Shown here: positions 16,639 to 24,758 of the stretch, piece after piece
How positions within the stretch are numbered: position 1 is the first letter of the stretch
How the letters are laid out: each line of letters begins with the position of its first letter
Assembly (NCBI RefSeq): GCF_900112375.1
Contig: NZ_FOLS01000008.1
Span: forward strand, 149,285 to 213,284
Source of the DNA: Pseudomonas citronellolis
GTDB lineage: Bacteria > Pseudomonadota > Gammaproteobacteria > Pseudomonadales > Pseudomonadaceae
Length of the DNA: 64,000 nt
Reading direction: 5' to 3'
The notes under the pieces: generated by a model
What the model was told of the DNA's origin: nothing
Seen by the model: the letters and a program-made list of their open reading frames with translations, nothing else
Database searches by the model: none
Made by a program: the position numbers and the translations under genes

Positions 16639-18081
16639 ATGAAACTCTTCCAAGACTCCCCGAGCCTTGCCGACCTGACCATCGCCGAAGCCGTCACGGC
16701 GTTCCGCGATGGCGTACTGAGCAGCACCGAACTGGTCTGCGCCTGCCTGGACCGCGCCGAGGACGGCCGCGAGCTGAACGTCTACGTCACCCTCAACGGC
16801 GACGGCGCGCTGGCCGAGGCCAAGGCCGCCGATGCCGCGCGCCGCGCGGGGCGGCGGCAGAAGCCGCTGTCCGGCATCCCCATCGTGGTCAAGGACAACA
16901 TCCACGCCGCGGGCCTGCCGTGCACCGCCGGCACGCCGGGGCTGGCCGGCTTCGTCCCGCGCCAGGACGCGCCGACGCTGCAGCGCCTGCGCGACGCCGG
17001 GGCGATCCTGCTGGGCAAGACCAACATGCACGAGCTGGCCTTCGGCGCCACCGGCTACAACGCCGCCTTCAACACCGGCAGCCAGCCCGGCGTGCGCAAC
17101 GCCTACGACAGCGAGCGCATCGCCGGCGGCTCGTCCTCCGGCAGCGCCGCGGCGCTGGGCGCGCGCATGGCCCTGGCGGCGCTGGGCACCGACACCGGCG
17201 GCTCGATGCGCATTCCCTGCGCGCTCAACGGCTGCTCCTCGCTGCGCCCCAGCGCCGGCCGCTACTCCAGCGAAGGCGTGATCCCCATCGCCCGCAGCCG
17301 CGACACCGTGGGGCCCATGGCCCTGTGCATGGCCGACGTCGCCCTGCTCGATGCCTTGATCAGCGACGAATACGCGCTGCCGCCGGTGAGCCTGGACGGG
17401 CTGCGCCTGGGCATCGTCGAGGACTTCTGGAGCCATCTGGACGACGACGTCCGCGAGGTGGCCGAGGCCGCCCTGGCGAAGCTTTCCAGCCATGGCGTGA
17501 GCCTCGTCGAACTGCCGGAGACGCGCCTGCAGGAGCTGAACCGCGCCGTCGGCTTCCCGGTGGTGATCCACGAAGCCTACGACTCGATGGTCGCCTACCT
17601 GCGCGACGAGGGGCCGGGCATCACCATCGAGGAACTGGCCCGGGACATCCACAGCCCGGACGTGCGCGCCATCTACGAGCAGTGGGTGCTGCCGCGCAAG
17701 GCGCCGGGGGAGGGCGGCCTGGTGGACGTCGCGCCGCTCTACGAGGCGGCTCGGAACACTGCCCGCCCGGCGCTGAAGGAGCACTACCAGGACCTCTTCG
17801 AGCAATACCGGCTGGATGCCCTGGTGTTCCCCACCACGCCCATAGTGGCGCCGCCGGCCAGCGATCAGGTCAACCTGCCGGAGTTCTTCGAGCGGCTGAT
17901 CCAGAACACCGAGCCGGCCGCCAGCGCCGGCCTGCCGGGCATCCAGCTGCCCATCGGGCTGGGCCCGCGCACGGGGCTGCCGGTGGGCCTGGAACTGGAC
18001 GCGCCCTTTGGCTCGGACCGCCGCCTGCTGGCCGTGGGCATCGCCCTCGAAGCCGTGCTCGGGCGCATCCCGCCGGCCTGA
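16639..18081 (+). CDS. Amidase-signature family hydrolase (second; indoleacetamide/mandelamide hydrolase-like)
   Basis: This 480-residue amidase has Lys in IVVKDNIHAAG, the cis-Ser in GGSSSGSAAAL and the nucleophile in DTGGSMRIPCALNG. The segment MHELAFGATGYNAAF resembles indoleacetamide and mandelamide hydrolases more than the amidase at 4124 does. The start at 16639 follows the previous stop closely and has a weak GGAGCC site; an in-frame extension upstream overlaps the racemase-fold gene and is rejected. In the pathway it may open a lactam or remove an amide from a side chain. The aryl-amide preference is inferred from resemblance only. Confidence 0.85.
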   Translation: MKLFQDSPSLADLTIAEAVTAFRDGVLSSTELVCACLDRAEDGRELNVYVTLNGDGALAEAKAADAARRAGRRQKPLSGIPIVVKDNIHAAGLPCTAGTPGLAGFVPRQDAPTLQRLRDAGAILLGKTNMHELAFGATGYNAAFNTGSQPGVRNAYDSERIAGGSSSGSAAALGARMALAALGTDTGGSMRIPCALNGCSSLRPSAGRYSSEGVIPIARSRDTVGPMALCMADVALLDALISDEYALPPVSLDGLRLGIVEDFWSHLDDDVREVAEAALAKLSSHGVSLVELPETRLQELNRAVGFPVVIHEAYDSMVAYLRDEGPGITIEELARDIHSPDVRAIYEQWVLPRKAPGEGGLVDVAPLYEAARNTARPALKEHYQDLFEQYRLDALVFPTTPIVAPPASDQVNLPEFFERLIQNTEPAASAGLPGIQLPIGLGPRTGLPVGLELDAPFGSDRRLLAVGIALEAVLGRIPPA

Positions 18082-18110
18082 CGCCGGTCGCTTTCCCTGG
18101 AGGAGCAAGC

Positions 18111-18857
18111 ATGAATCTGGACAACAAGGTGATAGTCGTGACCGGCGGCGGCAGCGGCATCGGCCGCGAGGCCTGCCTGGCGCTCGCCAGGGCGGGGGCC
18201 CGGGTGGTGCTGGGCAACCGCGATGCGCAGGCGGGGGCGGAAGTGCTCGATGAGATCGCGGCGGCCGGCGGCCAGGCGCTGTTCCTGGCCACCGACGTGT
18301 CCCGCCCCGCCGACTGCCGCGCCCTGGTGGCGCTGGCCGTGGAGCGCTACGGGCGGCTCGACGGCGCCTTCAACAACGCCGGCCTGCAGCGCGCGTTCCA
18401 CGACATCCACGAAACGCCCCTGGCAGAACTCGACGAGGTGGTCGACATCAACCTCAAGGGCGTCCTCTACATGATGAAGTTCGAAGCCGAGGCGATGCTG
18501 CGCACCGGCGGCGGCTCCATCGTCAACAACGCCTCGATCTTCGGCCTCAAGGCGATGCCGCGCACCGCCGCCTACGTGGCCGCCAAGCACGGCATCGTCG
18601 GCGCCACCCGCGCCGCGGCGCTGGACTACGCAACGCGCGGCATCCGCGTCAACGCCCTCTGCCCCGGGCCGATCAAGACGCCGAGCTTCGACCGCGTCAC
18701 CGGCGGCGACGACCACCTGTACGACGACGGCGTGCCCATGCGGCGCATCGGCCAGCCCGGGGAGGTCTGCGCGGCGCTGCTGTGGCTGCTTTCCGGGCAG
18801 GCCTCCTACGTCACCGGGGCCACCCTCTCGGTCGATGGCGGGATGTCGGCGGAATGA
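18111..18857 (+). CDS. Short-chain dehydrogenase/reductase
   Basis: The 248-residue classical SDR has the cofactor motif TGGGSGIG, the NNAG motif, a catalytic Ser in NNASIFG and YVAAK. Asn/Arg after the second strand (VLGNRDAQ) leaves NAD or NADP preference open. GGAGGAG precedes the ATG. It lies between the second amidase and the extradiol dioxygenase. A natural role is rearomatisation of a cis-dihydrodiol or oxidation of a hydroxy-indoline to a ketone, as SDRs do in naphthalene, biphenyl and indole pathways. Confidence 0.87.
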   Translation: MNLDNKVIVVTGGGSGIGREACLALARAGARVVLGNRDAQAGAEVLDEIAAAGGQALFLATDVSRPADCRALVALAVERYGRLDGAFNNAGLQRAFHDIHETPLAELDEVVDINLKGVLYMMKFEAEAMLRTGGGSIVNNASIFGLKAMPRTAAYVAAKHGIVGATRAAALDYATRGIRVNALCPGPIKTPSFDRVTGGDDHLYDDGVPMRRIGQPGEVCAALLWLLSGQASYVTGATLSVDGGMSAE

Positions 18858-18891
18858 CACACACATGGACCAGCGCAGGAGAGGCGCAAGC

Positions 18892-19851
18892 ATGATCAGG
18901 GCACTGAGCTACGTGATAGTCGGCACACCCAACCTGCCGGCCTGGCAGAAACAGGCGGCGGAACACATCGGCCTGCAGGTGGAAGTGGTCGAGCCCGGGC
19001 GCTGCGTGCGCCTGCGCGCCGACCAGAAGGTCCAGCGCCTGCTGCTCGAAGCCTGCGAAGGCGAACCCAGCATGGGCATGGGCTTCGAGGTCGGGGACGC
19101 GGAGGAACTGGAGCAGGCCGCCCAGGCGTTGACGGCGGCGGGCTACCCGGTGACCCGCGGCACGGCGCGGGAGAACGCCCTGCGCGGCGTCGCCGGGATG
19201 CTGCATTTCCGCGACCCCGACGGCGTGCGCATCGAGCTGGCCTGGGGCCTGGCCGACGCCGCCAGCCCCTTCGTGCCGGGGCGCCCGCTGGGCGGTTTCC
19301 GCACCGGCGAGCTGGGCATCGGCCACGTGGCGCTGATCACCGCGCACTTCGAGCAGATGTGCCACCTCTACAAGGAGGTGCTGGGCTTCAAGGTCAGCGA
19401 CCGCGCCCGGGCGCCGTTCCGCGTCGAGTTCCTCCACGTCAACCCGCGCCACCACACCCTGGGCATCGCCCACACCGGCGGGCCGGCGAAGATCTACCAC
19501 ATGATGCTGGAGTACAACGACTTCGACGACCTCGGGCGGGCCTACGACATGGCGCTGGCCGACCCCGAGTGCATCGGCGTCACCCTCGGCCGGCACATCA
19601 ACGACCACGTCACCTCCTTCTACCTGAAGAACCCCGATGGTTGGATGTTCGAGCTCGGCTGGGCCGGGCGCACCATCGGCCCCGACTGGGAGGTGGAAGA
19701 ACTGCAGGGCATGAGCCTGTGGGGGCACGACCGCACCTGGCTGCCGCCGGACAAGCGCGAGGAGGCCAGGCAGATTCTCAAGCGCCTGGCCGCGCAGGGC
19801 ATGCGTGCTCCCGTCGTTACCACCAGCCAGACCGCAAAGGCCAGACAATGA
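18892..19851 (+). CDS. Type I extradiol ring-cleavage dioxygenase (two-module VOC)
   Basis: The 319-residue enzyme resembles 2,3-dihydroxybiphenyl 1,2-dioxygenase-type proteins. Predicted Fe(II) ligands are H145 (GIGHVAL), H203 (IYHMMLEYND) and E254 (WMFELGW). Active-site partners H187/H188 (NPRHHTL), H239 (NDHVTSFY) and Y244 are also present. An N-terminal non-catalytic module occupies about residues 1-130. It would cleave a catechol next to one hydroxyl group and give a yellow ring-fission product. The next gene, a C-C hydrolase, overlaps it (ATGA at 19848), the standard pairing in meta pathways. The natural catechol may carry a side chain, since this family prefers substituted catechols. 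Confidence 0.88.
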   Translation: MIRALSYVIVGTPNLPAWQKQAAEHIGLQVEVVEPGRCVRLRADQKVQRLLLEACEGEPSMGMGFEVGDAEELEQAAQALTAAGYPVTRGTARENALRGVAGMLHFRDPDGVRIELAWGLADAASPFVPGRPLGGFRTGELGIGHVALITAHFEQMCHLYKEVLGFKVSDRARAPFRVEFLHVNPRHHTLGIAHTGGPAKIYHMMLEYNDFDDLGRAYDMALADPECIGVTLGRHINDHVTSFYLKNPDGWMFELGWAGRTIGPDWEVEELQGMSLWGHDRTWLPPDKREEARQILKRLAAQGMRAPVVTTSQTAKARQ

Positions 19852-20684
19852 CTACCCGGACATCGCCAGAAATCGCCAACAGCCTTCGCATCGGCGACTG
19901 CACCATCAACTACCACGACCAGGGCAAGGGCGAGCCGATCCTGCTGATCCACGGCTCCGGCCCGGGCGTCACCGCCTGGGCCAACTGGCGCGGGGTGATC
20001 CCCGAACTCTCCGCGCGCGCCCGGGTGATCGCCCCGGACATGCTCGGTTTCGGCTACACCCAGTGCCCGGCCGGCCGCCGGCTGGACCCGGACGCCTGGG
20101 TCAACCAACTCACCGGCCTGCTCGACGCCCTGGACATCGCCACGGTCTCGGTGGTCGGCAACTCCTTCGGCGGCGCCATCGCCCTGGCCCTGGCCCAGCG
20201 CCACCCGCAGCGGGTGAAGCGCCTGGTGCTGATGGGCTCGGCGGGGCTCTCGTTCCCGATCACCGAGGGCCTGGAGAAGGTCTGGGGCTACCAGCCCTCG
20301 CTGCAGGCCATGGGCGAGCTGATGGAGGTGTTCGCCTATGACCATTCGCTGATCAACGACGACCTGGTGCGCATGCGCTACGAGGCGAGCATCCGCGACG
20401 ACGTGCAATCGCGCTTCGCCCAGCTGTTCCCCGCGCCGCGCCAGCAGGGCGTGGAGATGCTCGCGGTGCCCGAGGCGGCGCTGCGCGAGCTGCCCCAGCA
20501 GACCCTGCTCATCCATGGCCGCGACGACCGGGTGATACCGCTGGAGGTCTCCGAGCGCCTGCTGCGCCTGATCCCCCATGCGCAACTGCACGTGTTCGGC
20601 GAGTGCGGGCACTGGGTGCAGATCGAGCGGGCGCGGGACTTCACCCGCCTGTTGATCGACTTCCTCACCAATGCAGCGGAGTGA
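19848..20684 (+). CDS. Alpha/beta hydrolase, meta-cleavage-product hydrolase
   Basis: The 278-residue protein resembles DmpD/XylF/BphD/MhpC. It has HGSGPGVTAWANW (oxyanion hole), nucleophile Ser in VGNSFGGAIALAL, Asp in IHGRDDRVIP and His in GECGHWVQIE. It is translationally coupled to the extradiol dioxygenase and would hydrolyse the C-C bond of the ring-fission product to 2-hydroxypentadienoate (or a homologue) and an acid. The hydratase, aldolase and acylating aldehyde dehydrogenase that normally finish this route are not in the window, so the lower pathway must be encoded elsewhere. Confidence 0.87.
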   Translation: MTTRTSPEIANSLRIGDCTINYHDQGKGEPILLIHGSGPGVTAWANWRGVIPELSARARVIAPDMLGFGYTQCPAGRRLDPDAWVNQLTGLLDALDIATVSVVGNSFGGAIALALAQRHPQRVKRLVLMGSAGLSFPITEGLEKVWGYQPSLQAMGELMEVFAYDHSLINDDLVRMRYEASIRDDVQSRFAQLFPAPRQQGVEMLAVPEAALRELPQQTLLIHGRDDRVIPLEVSERLLRLIPHAQLHVFGECGHWVQIERARDFTRLLIDFLTNAAE

Positions 20685-20688
20685 CCGC

Positions 20689-21114
20689 ATGAACGCAACA
20701 GACATCCACGGCCGCTGGGAAATCCTCGCCTGGGAACAGCTCTACGACGACGGCCGCGTGGTCCACCCGATGGGCGTGGAACTGGAGGGCTTCATCGAGT
20801 ACGGGCCGCACGGCATGTTCTGCGTGGTCGCCAGGAAGAACCGCGAGCCATTCCGCAGCGGCGGGCAATGGTCGGCCAGCGACGCCGAGAAGGCCGCCGC
20901 CTACGGCAGCTACCTGACCTACGCGGGCGGCTACGAAGTGCAGGGCGACACGGTGCTACACCACGTGCGCCACAGCCTGTTCCCTAACTGGGAGGGCGGC
21001 AGCCAACGGCGCATCGCGCAGCTGGAGGGCGACGTCCTGGCGCTCAGCGCGCGCCTGGAGGAGGGCACCCCCGAGGCGCGAACCGCCAGGTTGCTGTGGC
21101 GGCGGGTAGGGTAG
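20689..21114 (+). CDS. Lipocalin-like domain protein
   Basis: The 141-residue protein has the layout of small lipocalin-like (PF13924-type) proteins: GRWEILAWEQLYDDGRVVHPMG, then GFIEYGPHGMFCVVARKN, a YGSYLTYAGGYEVQGDTVLHHV core and a C-terminal strand. These proteins often follow catabolic or polyketide genes and are thought to bind or isomerise hydrophobic intermediates, but few have been tested. It begins 4 bases after the hydrolase stop and is the last gene of the long operon. No signal peptide is visible, so it should be cytoplasmic. Confidence 0.7.
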   Translation: MNATDIHGRWEILAWEQLYDDGRVVHPMGVELEGFIEYGPHGMFCVVARKNREPFRSGGQWSASDAEKAAAYGSYLTYAGGYEVQGDTVLHHVRHSLFPNWEGGSQRRIAQLEGDVLALSARLEEGTPEARTARLLWRRVG

Positions 21115-21427
21115 CTGCCGCCGTTTCGATACTGCTTCAGCAGAGTGCCCACCTTCGCCAGGGTGGGTGCTCGGTGCCGGATGGTCTGCCGCAGCTATTC
21201 GGGGTTGCGTCGAGTTTGTGGTCTTCATGGGGCCCGCTTCCGCCCCTGCAGCCGGCAATGAAGAAATTTAATCTCAGGTGTTGCCAGCCTTGTCCCATTA
21301 GTCCATAATCCCGCCCATCGAAAGCGCAGGGCGATGAAAACTCTGTGTAATCAATAGGTTAGAGCTTGAAATAAAGCCAGGCCGAACAGAATTGCAGCAA
21401 GCCGCAGCGCGGTTTGCCAGGTTAAAA
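21115..21427. other. Intergenic region between catabolic operon and tRNA-Cys
   Basis: No gene is supported. A weak GC hairpin without a U-run (CCCACC...GGTGGG, about 21149-21168) may end the operon. The composition shifts to AT-richer sequence from about 21250, with TTGCCA and TAATCC near 21281-21311 as a loose promoter candidate for the tRNA. This is the right-hand edge of the catabolic block. Confidence 0.4.
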
Positions 21428-21501
21428 GGCTGAGTAGCAGAGTGGTTATGCAGCGGATTGCAAATCCGTGAACGCCGGTTCGATTCCGACCTCAGCCTCC
21501 A
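21428..21501 (+). tRNA. tRNA-Cys (anticodon GCA)
   Basis: The 74-nt cloverleaf has acceptor stem GGCTGAG/CTCAGCC, an anticodon loop TTGCAAA closed by a 5-bp stem, a GGTTCGATTCC T-arm and an encoded CCA end. Confidence 0.95.
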
Positions 21502-21505
21502 ATAG

Positions 21506-21546
21506 AAAAGCCCCGTAGATCACTGATCTACGGGGCTTTTTTCATT
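21506..21546 (+). terminator. Terminator after tRNA-Cys
   Basis: A long stem (AAGCCCCGTAGATCA against TGATCTACGGGGCTT) is followed by a T run. It ends the tRNA transcript. Confidence 0.92.
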
Positions 21547-21730
21547 TCAGCCGAAAGGCCTATCGTTTCCGCAATCAAAGGCTGCCTGATTGGGCGGAGG
21601 CCTGGATCATCGCGTCACGACCAGTAGGGAAGAGCAGGAATGAAAAGGCCGTACTCGATGGTGCGGCCTTGTCTGGGCATCGCTGTCTTCCCATGTCGCA
21701 AGAACCGCACAGGGAATCCCGCTTCAAGAG

Positions 21731-22081
21731 TCAGCGCTTCTTCGATTCGTTGTAGACAGCGCTGCGTTCGCGCTTTCCAACTGCTACGACTTCAACCACG
21801 ATCTCGGTGTCATGCACTTGATAAACGAGCCGGTAGCCGGAAGCGGAGAGCTTGATCTTATAGCGGTCCTTGTTTTCGCTGCCATGAAGCTTGTCCTTTT
21901 CGACGCGAGGGTTGACCAGCCTTTCGCCGAGCTTCTTGATCAACTGAGTCTTCACCGGGCCCTTGAGCCTATCCCATTCTTTGAGCGCGGTTTCTTTGAA
22001 CTTCAGCGTGTACTGCTTGATGTCTTCCAGGTCTTGCTGAGGTGCTTTGATCTGTTTGTTGTTACCGGTTTTTGAGGTCAT
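21731..22081 (-). CDS. RelE/ParE-type toxin
   Basis: The 116-residue protein has a RelE-like core: QYTLKFKETALKEWDRLKGPVKTQL, then NPRVEKDKLHG, KDRYKIKLSASGYRLVYQV and VVEVVAVGKRER. The conserved basic residues and the late Tyr-containing tail fit ribosome-dependent mRNA interferases. Its 5' end overlaps the antitoxin gene by 20 bases. The N-terminal ~20 residues are longer than usual for RelE, so translation may start further in. It lies between tRNA-Cys and tRNA-Leu with sequence less GC-rich than its neighbours, which suggests acquisition. Confidence 0.85.
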   Translation of the reverse strand: MTSKTGNNKQIKAPQQDLEDIKQYTLKFKETALKEWDRLKGPVKTQLIKKLGERLVNPRVEKDKLHGSENKDRYKIKLSASGYRLVYQVHDTEIVVEVVAVGKRERSAVYNESKKR

Positions 22082-22319
22082 CCAGAGACACCGTTACCGA
22101 GGATTCGTCTTTACGCTCATCAGCGAGGCGACCCAGGTAGATGTCGTCGAGTAACTCGATCATCCGCTCGTACTCGTCCGCAGGAACCGCGTAGAAGACC
22201 GGTTCGTTACGGTTGAGAATCGCAACAGCGTGGCCCATTCCAGCGCCCACTGTACCCATGGGATCTTTTTTCAACTCGGTGATGGAGGCCGTAACATCGG
22301 CCAGCAGCGCATGCGGCAT
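22062..22319 (-). CDS. Type II antitoxin (Phd/RelB-like)
   Basis: This 85-residue protein is the upstream partner of the RelE-type toxin. Its N-terminus (VTASITELKKDPMGTV) and YAVPADEYERMIELLDDIYL match the Phd/YefM fold, in which the N-terminal half binds DNA and the C-terminal tail (DESSVTVSLDDLKNR) wraps the toxin. AGGGAGA precedes the ATG. The antitoxin-first order and overlap are normal for autoregulated modules. Confidence 0.85.
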   Translation of the reverse strand: MPHALLADVTASITELKKDPMGTVGAGMGHAVAILNRNEPVFYAVPADEYERMIELLDDIYLGRLADERKDESSVTVSLDDLKNR

Positions 22320-22769
22320 TTACAAGTTCTCCCTGCGCACTCTTGCGCGCATTTCCCCGTGGGGAACCGCCAGATTCTCCCGAGATTGGGAAGGAGGGCG
22401 GTATCAACAGTGCAGCTCTCCATCGGTAGCCGGCCTAAGCACGGGACAGGAAGATGGCGAACTGGGTTGCACTACGGTCTGGACAGAAGTCGGACAGGCC
22501 GCAATGGATCGTATCGGGATGGCTGTTCAACTCCCGGACCGGGCGAAATTAGCACTCTTGAAAGTGTCTTTCAATGCTCTCTAGAAGGCGCTCTAAAGGT
22601 CAGGTTGTACGTAGTCGACGAGGAAAACGATGATTCCGGCGAGCCTGGGTGATGGGTGAAATGATCCACTACCGTTCGTCGAACTGGGATCGATGCAGAA
22701 AATCAGGCCACTGGAGAGAACACGGCTTCGTCTCTTCGGACTAGGCGCTCTGCCCTTGCGGCGCACACG
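22320..22769. other. Non-coding interval with no supported gene
   Basis: About 450 bases upstream of the antitoxin. Open frames exist but show no start context and no recognisable protein. A small perfect hairpin (TTCCCCGTGGGGAA, about 22350-22363) lies near the antitoxin promoter. The sequence may be debris of an earlier insertion. Confidence 0.4.
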
Positions 22770-22805
22770 AAAAAGCCCCGTGGGTTCGCACCCGCGGGGC
22801 TTCGG
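22770..22805 (-). terminator. Terminator for the glycine-zipper gene
   Basis: Read on the minus strand: GAAGCCCCGCGGG, loop, CCCACGGGGC, then TTTTT. It lies just after the stop of the gene at 22827. Confidence 0.88.
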
Positions 22806-22826
22806 CATTCCAGTGCGGCGCTGGAT

Positions 22827-23177
22827 TTACTTCTTGCCGCCGAGGGCGCCGCCCGCCGCGCCACCCAGGCCGGCGCCGATGGCCGCGCCGGTGCTGCCGC
22901 CGAGCTTGTTGCCGATGAGCGAGCCACCGGCGGCGCCCAGGCCGCCACCGATGGCGGCCTTGGTCTTCCTGCCTTTCTTGGCGGTGGCCGCGCTACCTGC
23001 CGCGCCGCCGACGCCGGCGCCGATCGCGGCACCGGTGCTGCCGCCCAGTTGCTGGCCGACGACGTTGCCCAGGGCGCCACCCAGGCCGCCGCCGACGGCT
23101 GCCTGGGTACCGCCGCCAGCCATGGCGGCTTGGGCGAAGAGCAGGCTCAGGGCCAGGGCGGGGAGTGCTTTGCGCAT
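22827..23177 (-). CDS. Exported glycine-zipper protein
   Basis: The 116-residue protein has a signal peptide (MRKALPALALSLLFAQAAMA) followed by two near-identical glycine-zipper blocks built on GGSTGAAIGAGxGGAAG, ending GALGGKK. The blocks also share AAVGGGLGGALG / AAIGGGLGAAGG, an internal duplication of about 45 residues. Glycine-zipper proteins insert into or coat membranes and occur as periplasmic or outer-membrane stress proteins; the exact role here is unknown. The ATG at 23177 is chosen because it begins the signal peptide; the longer frame upstream has no family features. Confidence 0.8.
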   Translation of the reverse strand: MRKALPALALSLLFAQAAMAGGGTQAAVGGGLGGALGNVVGQQLGGSTGAAIGAGVGGAAGSAATAKKGRKTKAAIGGGLGAAGGSLIGNKLGGSTGAAIGAGLGGAAGGALGGKK

Positions 23178-23439
23178 ATTGCTAACCTTGAGGAATGAAG
23201 GGCGGCAGGCTTGCCGCCCGGGATGGTCGATGGAGCGTCCGGATCGCAGGGCGATCCGCAATGTGAATTCGCTGGCGGTGTCAGACCGGCCGCAGCCGTT
23301 CCGGTTCCCGGGGCGGCGGAATTCTACCGGGCCCGGCGCTACGTCGCTCGTTTCCTTGTCTGCCGGTGAATGCCGGATGCCATCCATGGTTCGCCGTGGC
23401 ATACTGGCACTTTGGAATTGCGCTGCTCAAGGATGAGAG

Positions 23440-23559
23440 ATGTCGCGCTTCGAATGGCTCGTCGTGGCCGCCGCCTGTCTTTTCATCGCCTGCTATCTGG
23501 CGGTCTACCTGTTGCTCCCGTACGAAAACATCGCGCCCGGCTGGTTGCCGCTGCGCTAG
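23440..23559 (+). CDS. Small single-pass membrane protein (39 aa)
   Basis: A 39-codon frame encodes MSRFEWLVVAAACLFIACYL, then AVYLLLPYENIAPGWLPLR. It has one strong transmembrane segment (about residues 6-27) and a short polar tail. AGGATGAGAG precedes the ATG. I do not recognise a family. It lies 49 bases before the isomerase-like membrane protein on the same strand, so the two may be co-transcribed. Confidence 0.6.
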   Translation: MSRFEWLVVAAACLFIACYLAVYLLLPYENIAPGWLPLR

Positions 23560-23608
23560 GCCGCGCCGTCTAGAGTGAAGGGAAAGCCCGATCGCGGAGG
23601 GGCCCGGT

Positions 23609-24034
23609 ATGGCTGGCGTGAATCGGCGGTTGCTCTGGCACGGCTTGCTGCTGCTGTTGCTCGGCCTGCTCACCGGGCTGGTCGAGGCGCAGTTGAGCAA
23701 TCCGCGCATGGTCCTGGCGGCCCACCTGGAGGGCATCCTCAATGGCCTGCTGTTGCTGGCGCTGGGGGCGATCTGGGATGAGGTGGCGCTGTCGCGCAGG
23801 TGGCAGGGTGTCACTTTCTGCGCATTGCTCTACGGCGCCTATGCCAATTGGGCCTTCACCTTGCTCGCCGCGGTTTTCGGCACCGCGGCCATGTCGCCCG
23901 TCACCGCCGCTGGGCATAGCGGGGAGCCCTGGCAGGAGCTGCTGGTGACCCTTGGTTTCGTCAGCGTCGGCCTGGCGATCATCGTCGCCATCGGACTGCT
24001 GCTCTGGGGATTGCGCGGCAGGGTGGCGCGCTGA
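23609..24034 (+). CDS. Styrene-oxide-isomerase / hydroxylaminobenzene-mutase-like membrane protein
   Basis: The 141-residue protein is predicted to have four transmembrane helices. It has the pattern of HabA/HabB mutases and StyC isomerases: LLLLLLGLLTGLVEAQLSNPRM, AHLEGILNGLLLLALG and YGAYANW. H39 and N45, six residues apart, correspond in spacing to the heme-ligand His and active-site Asn reported for styrene oxide isomerase, and Y75 or Y78 to its Tyr. The upstream site GCGGAGG fits the ATG. Members isomerise epoxides to aldehydes or rearrange aryl-hydroxylamines. The window also has StyA/StyB-like genes 11 kb away, but they are in a separate operon beyond a tRNA. Confidence 0.72.
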   Translation: MAGVNRRLLWHGLLLLLLGLLTGLVEAQLSNPRMVLAAHLEGILNGLLLLALGAIWDEVALSRRWQGVTFCALLYGAYANWAFTLLAAVFGTAAMSPVTAAGHSGEPWQELLVTLGFVSVGLAIIVAIGLLLWGLRGRVAR

Positions 24035-24212
24035 GAAGGGCAAGTGGCTGGCCGTCGCGTCCCTGCTCGGCCGGCCATGTCCTCAGCAAGAGGGCCAGGC
24101 ATATTGCCATTACGCGACAGCGAAATAAACATACATCCTCGATTGCATGTATGCGAATCGCTCATACCTTGAGCTGATGCAAGTTTTCACTCGAACGATG
24201 GACAGCGGAAAG

Positions 24213-24244
24213 GAAGAAGCCCCGCTGTGAGGCGAGGCTTCTTC
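24213..24244. terminator. Hairpin between convergent genes
   Basis: GAAGAAGCC / GGCTTCTTC with an inner CGC/GCG pair forms a strong stem between the isomerase-like gene (+) and the LytTR gene (-). It probably serves as a bidirectional terminator. An inverted repeat ATACAT...ATGTAT at about 24131-24152 lies beside it. Confidence 0.7.
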
Positions 24245-24338
24245 GTACTGCCGATGGGGCTGGTCCGTCAGCCTTCGTGCAGTATAGATGTGTGATGTTA
24301 CTTTGATATTGCAGGTGGTCGAGCGATATGCCCTTTCG

Positions 24339-24758
24339 TCAGCCAGCCCGCAGGGCAGGGGCTGTTTGCGGGCTGGCCAGCATGGAAGGTGGCAGTGGCC
24401 CGTCCAGGGTGGCGATCACGGTCGCTCCGCCGCGGGCCCGCAGCAGGTTGCGAACCACGCCGACGCGCTGGCGGCTCAGGGGCAGGCGGGTTTCCGTGCC
24501 GTCGATGCCGATGCTGGCCGAATAGGCGTCCCAGCGCAGGTTGCTGACCAGGCTGCGGCGCACCAGGTGGCTGCGATGGATGCGGATGAACTCCTCCGCG
24601 AACTCGATTTCCAGGGCCTTCAGGGTGGCGTCGAAATGGATGCGGCCCTTGGCGGTGAAGGCCGTCACATACTTTTCTTCCGCGCTGAAATGCGTGATGT
24701 CCTTGGTTTCGATGACGACCAGGGACCTGCCCACGCGGGTGGCAATACGTTGCCTCAT
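24339..24758 (-). CDS. Orphan LytTR-domain DNA-binding protein
   Basis: The 139-residue protein is almost entirely a LytTR domain: IETKDITHFSAEEKYVTAFTAKGRIHFDATLKALE, EEFIRIHRSHLVRRS and a C-terminal basic SRQRVGVVRNLL. Such domains bind DNA as output modules of AlgR/AgrA-type regulators; here the receiver domain is absent. ATG 24758 is chosen because AGGAGAGG stands before it; a start 33 bases upstream has no site. It has no partner kinase nearby. It may respond to oligomeric state, redox or another protein. Confidence 0.83.
   Translation of the reverse strand: MRQRIATRVGRSLVVIETKDITHFSAEEKYVTAFTAKGRIHFDATLKALEIEFAEEFIRIHRSHLVRRSLVSNLRWDAYSASIGIDGTETRLPLSRQRVGVVRNLLRARGGATVIATLDGPLPPSMLASPQTAPALRAG

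Noticed and set aside
22213..22584. Plus-strand frame in the gap right of the antitoxin
   Set aside because: It begins inside the antitoxin gene, lacks a ribosome site and shows no recognisable protein.
22629..22650. GATTCCGGCGAGCCTGG as a duplicate of the tRNA-Cys 3' end
   Set aside because: It shares only short blocks with GATTCCGACCTCAGCC and has no acceptor-stem match, so it is not a convincing attachment site.
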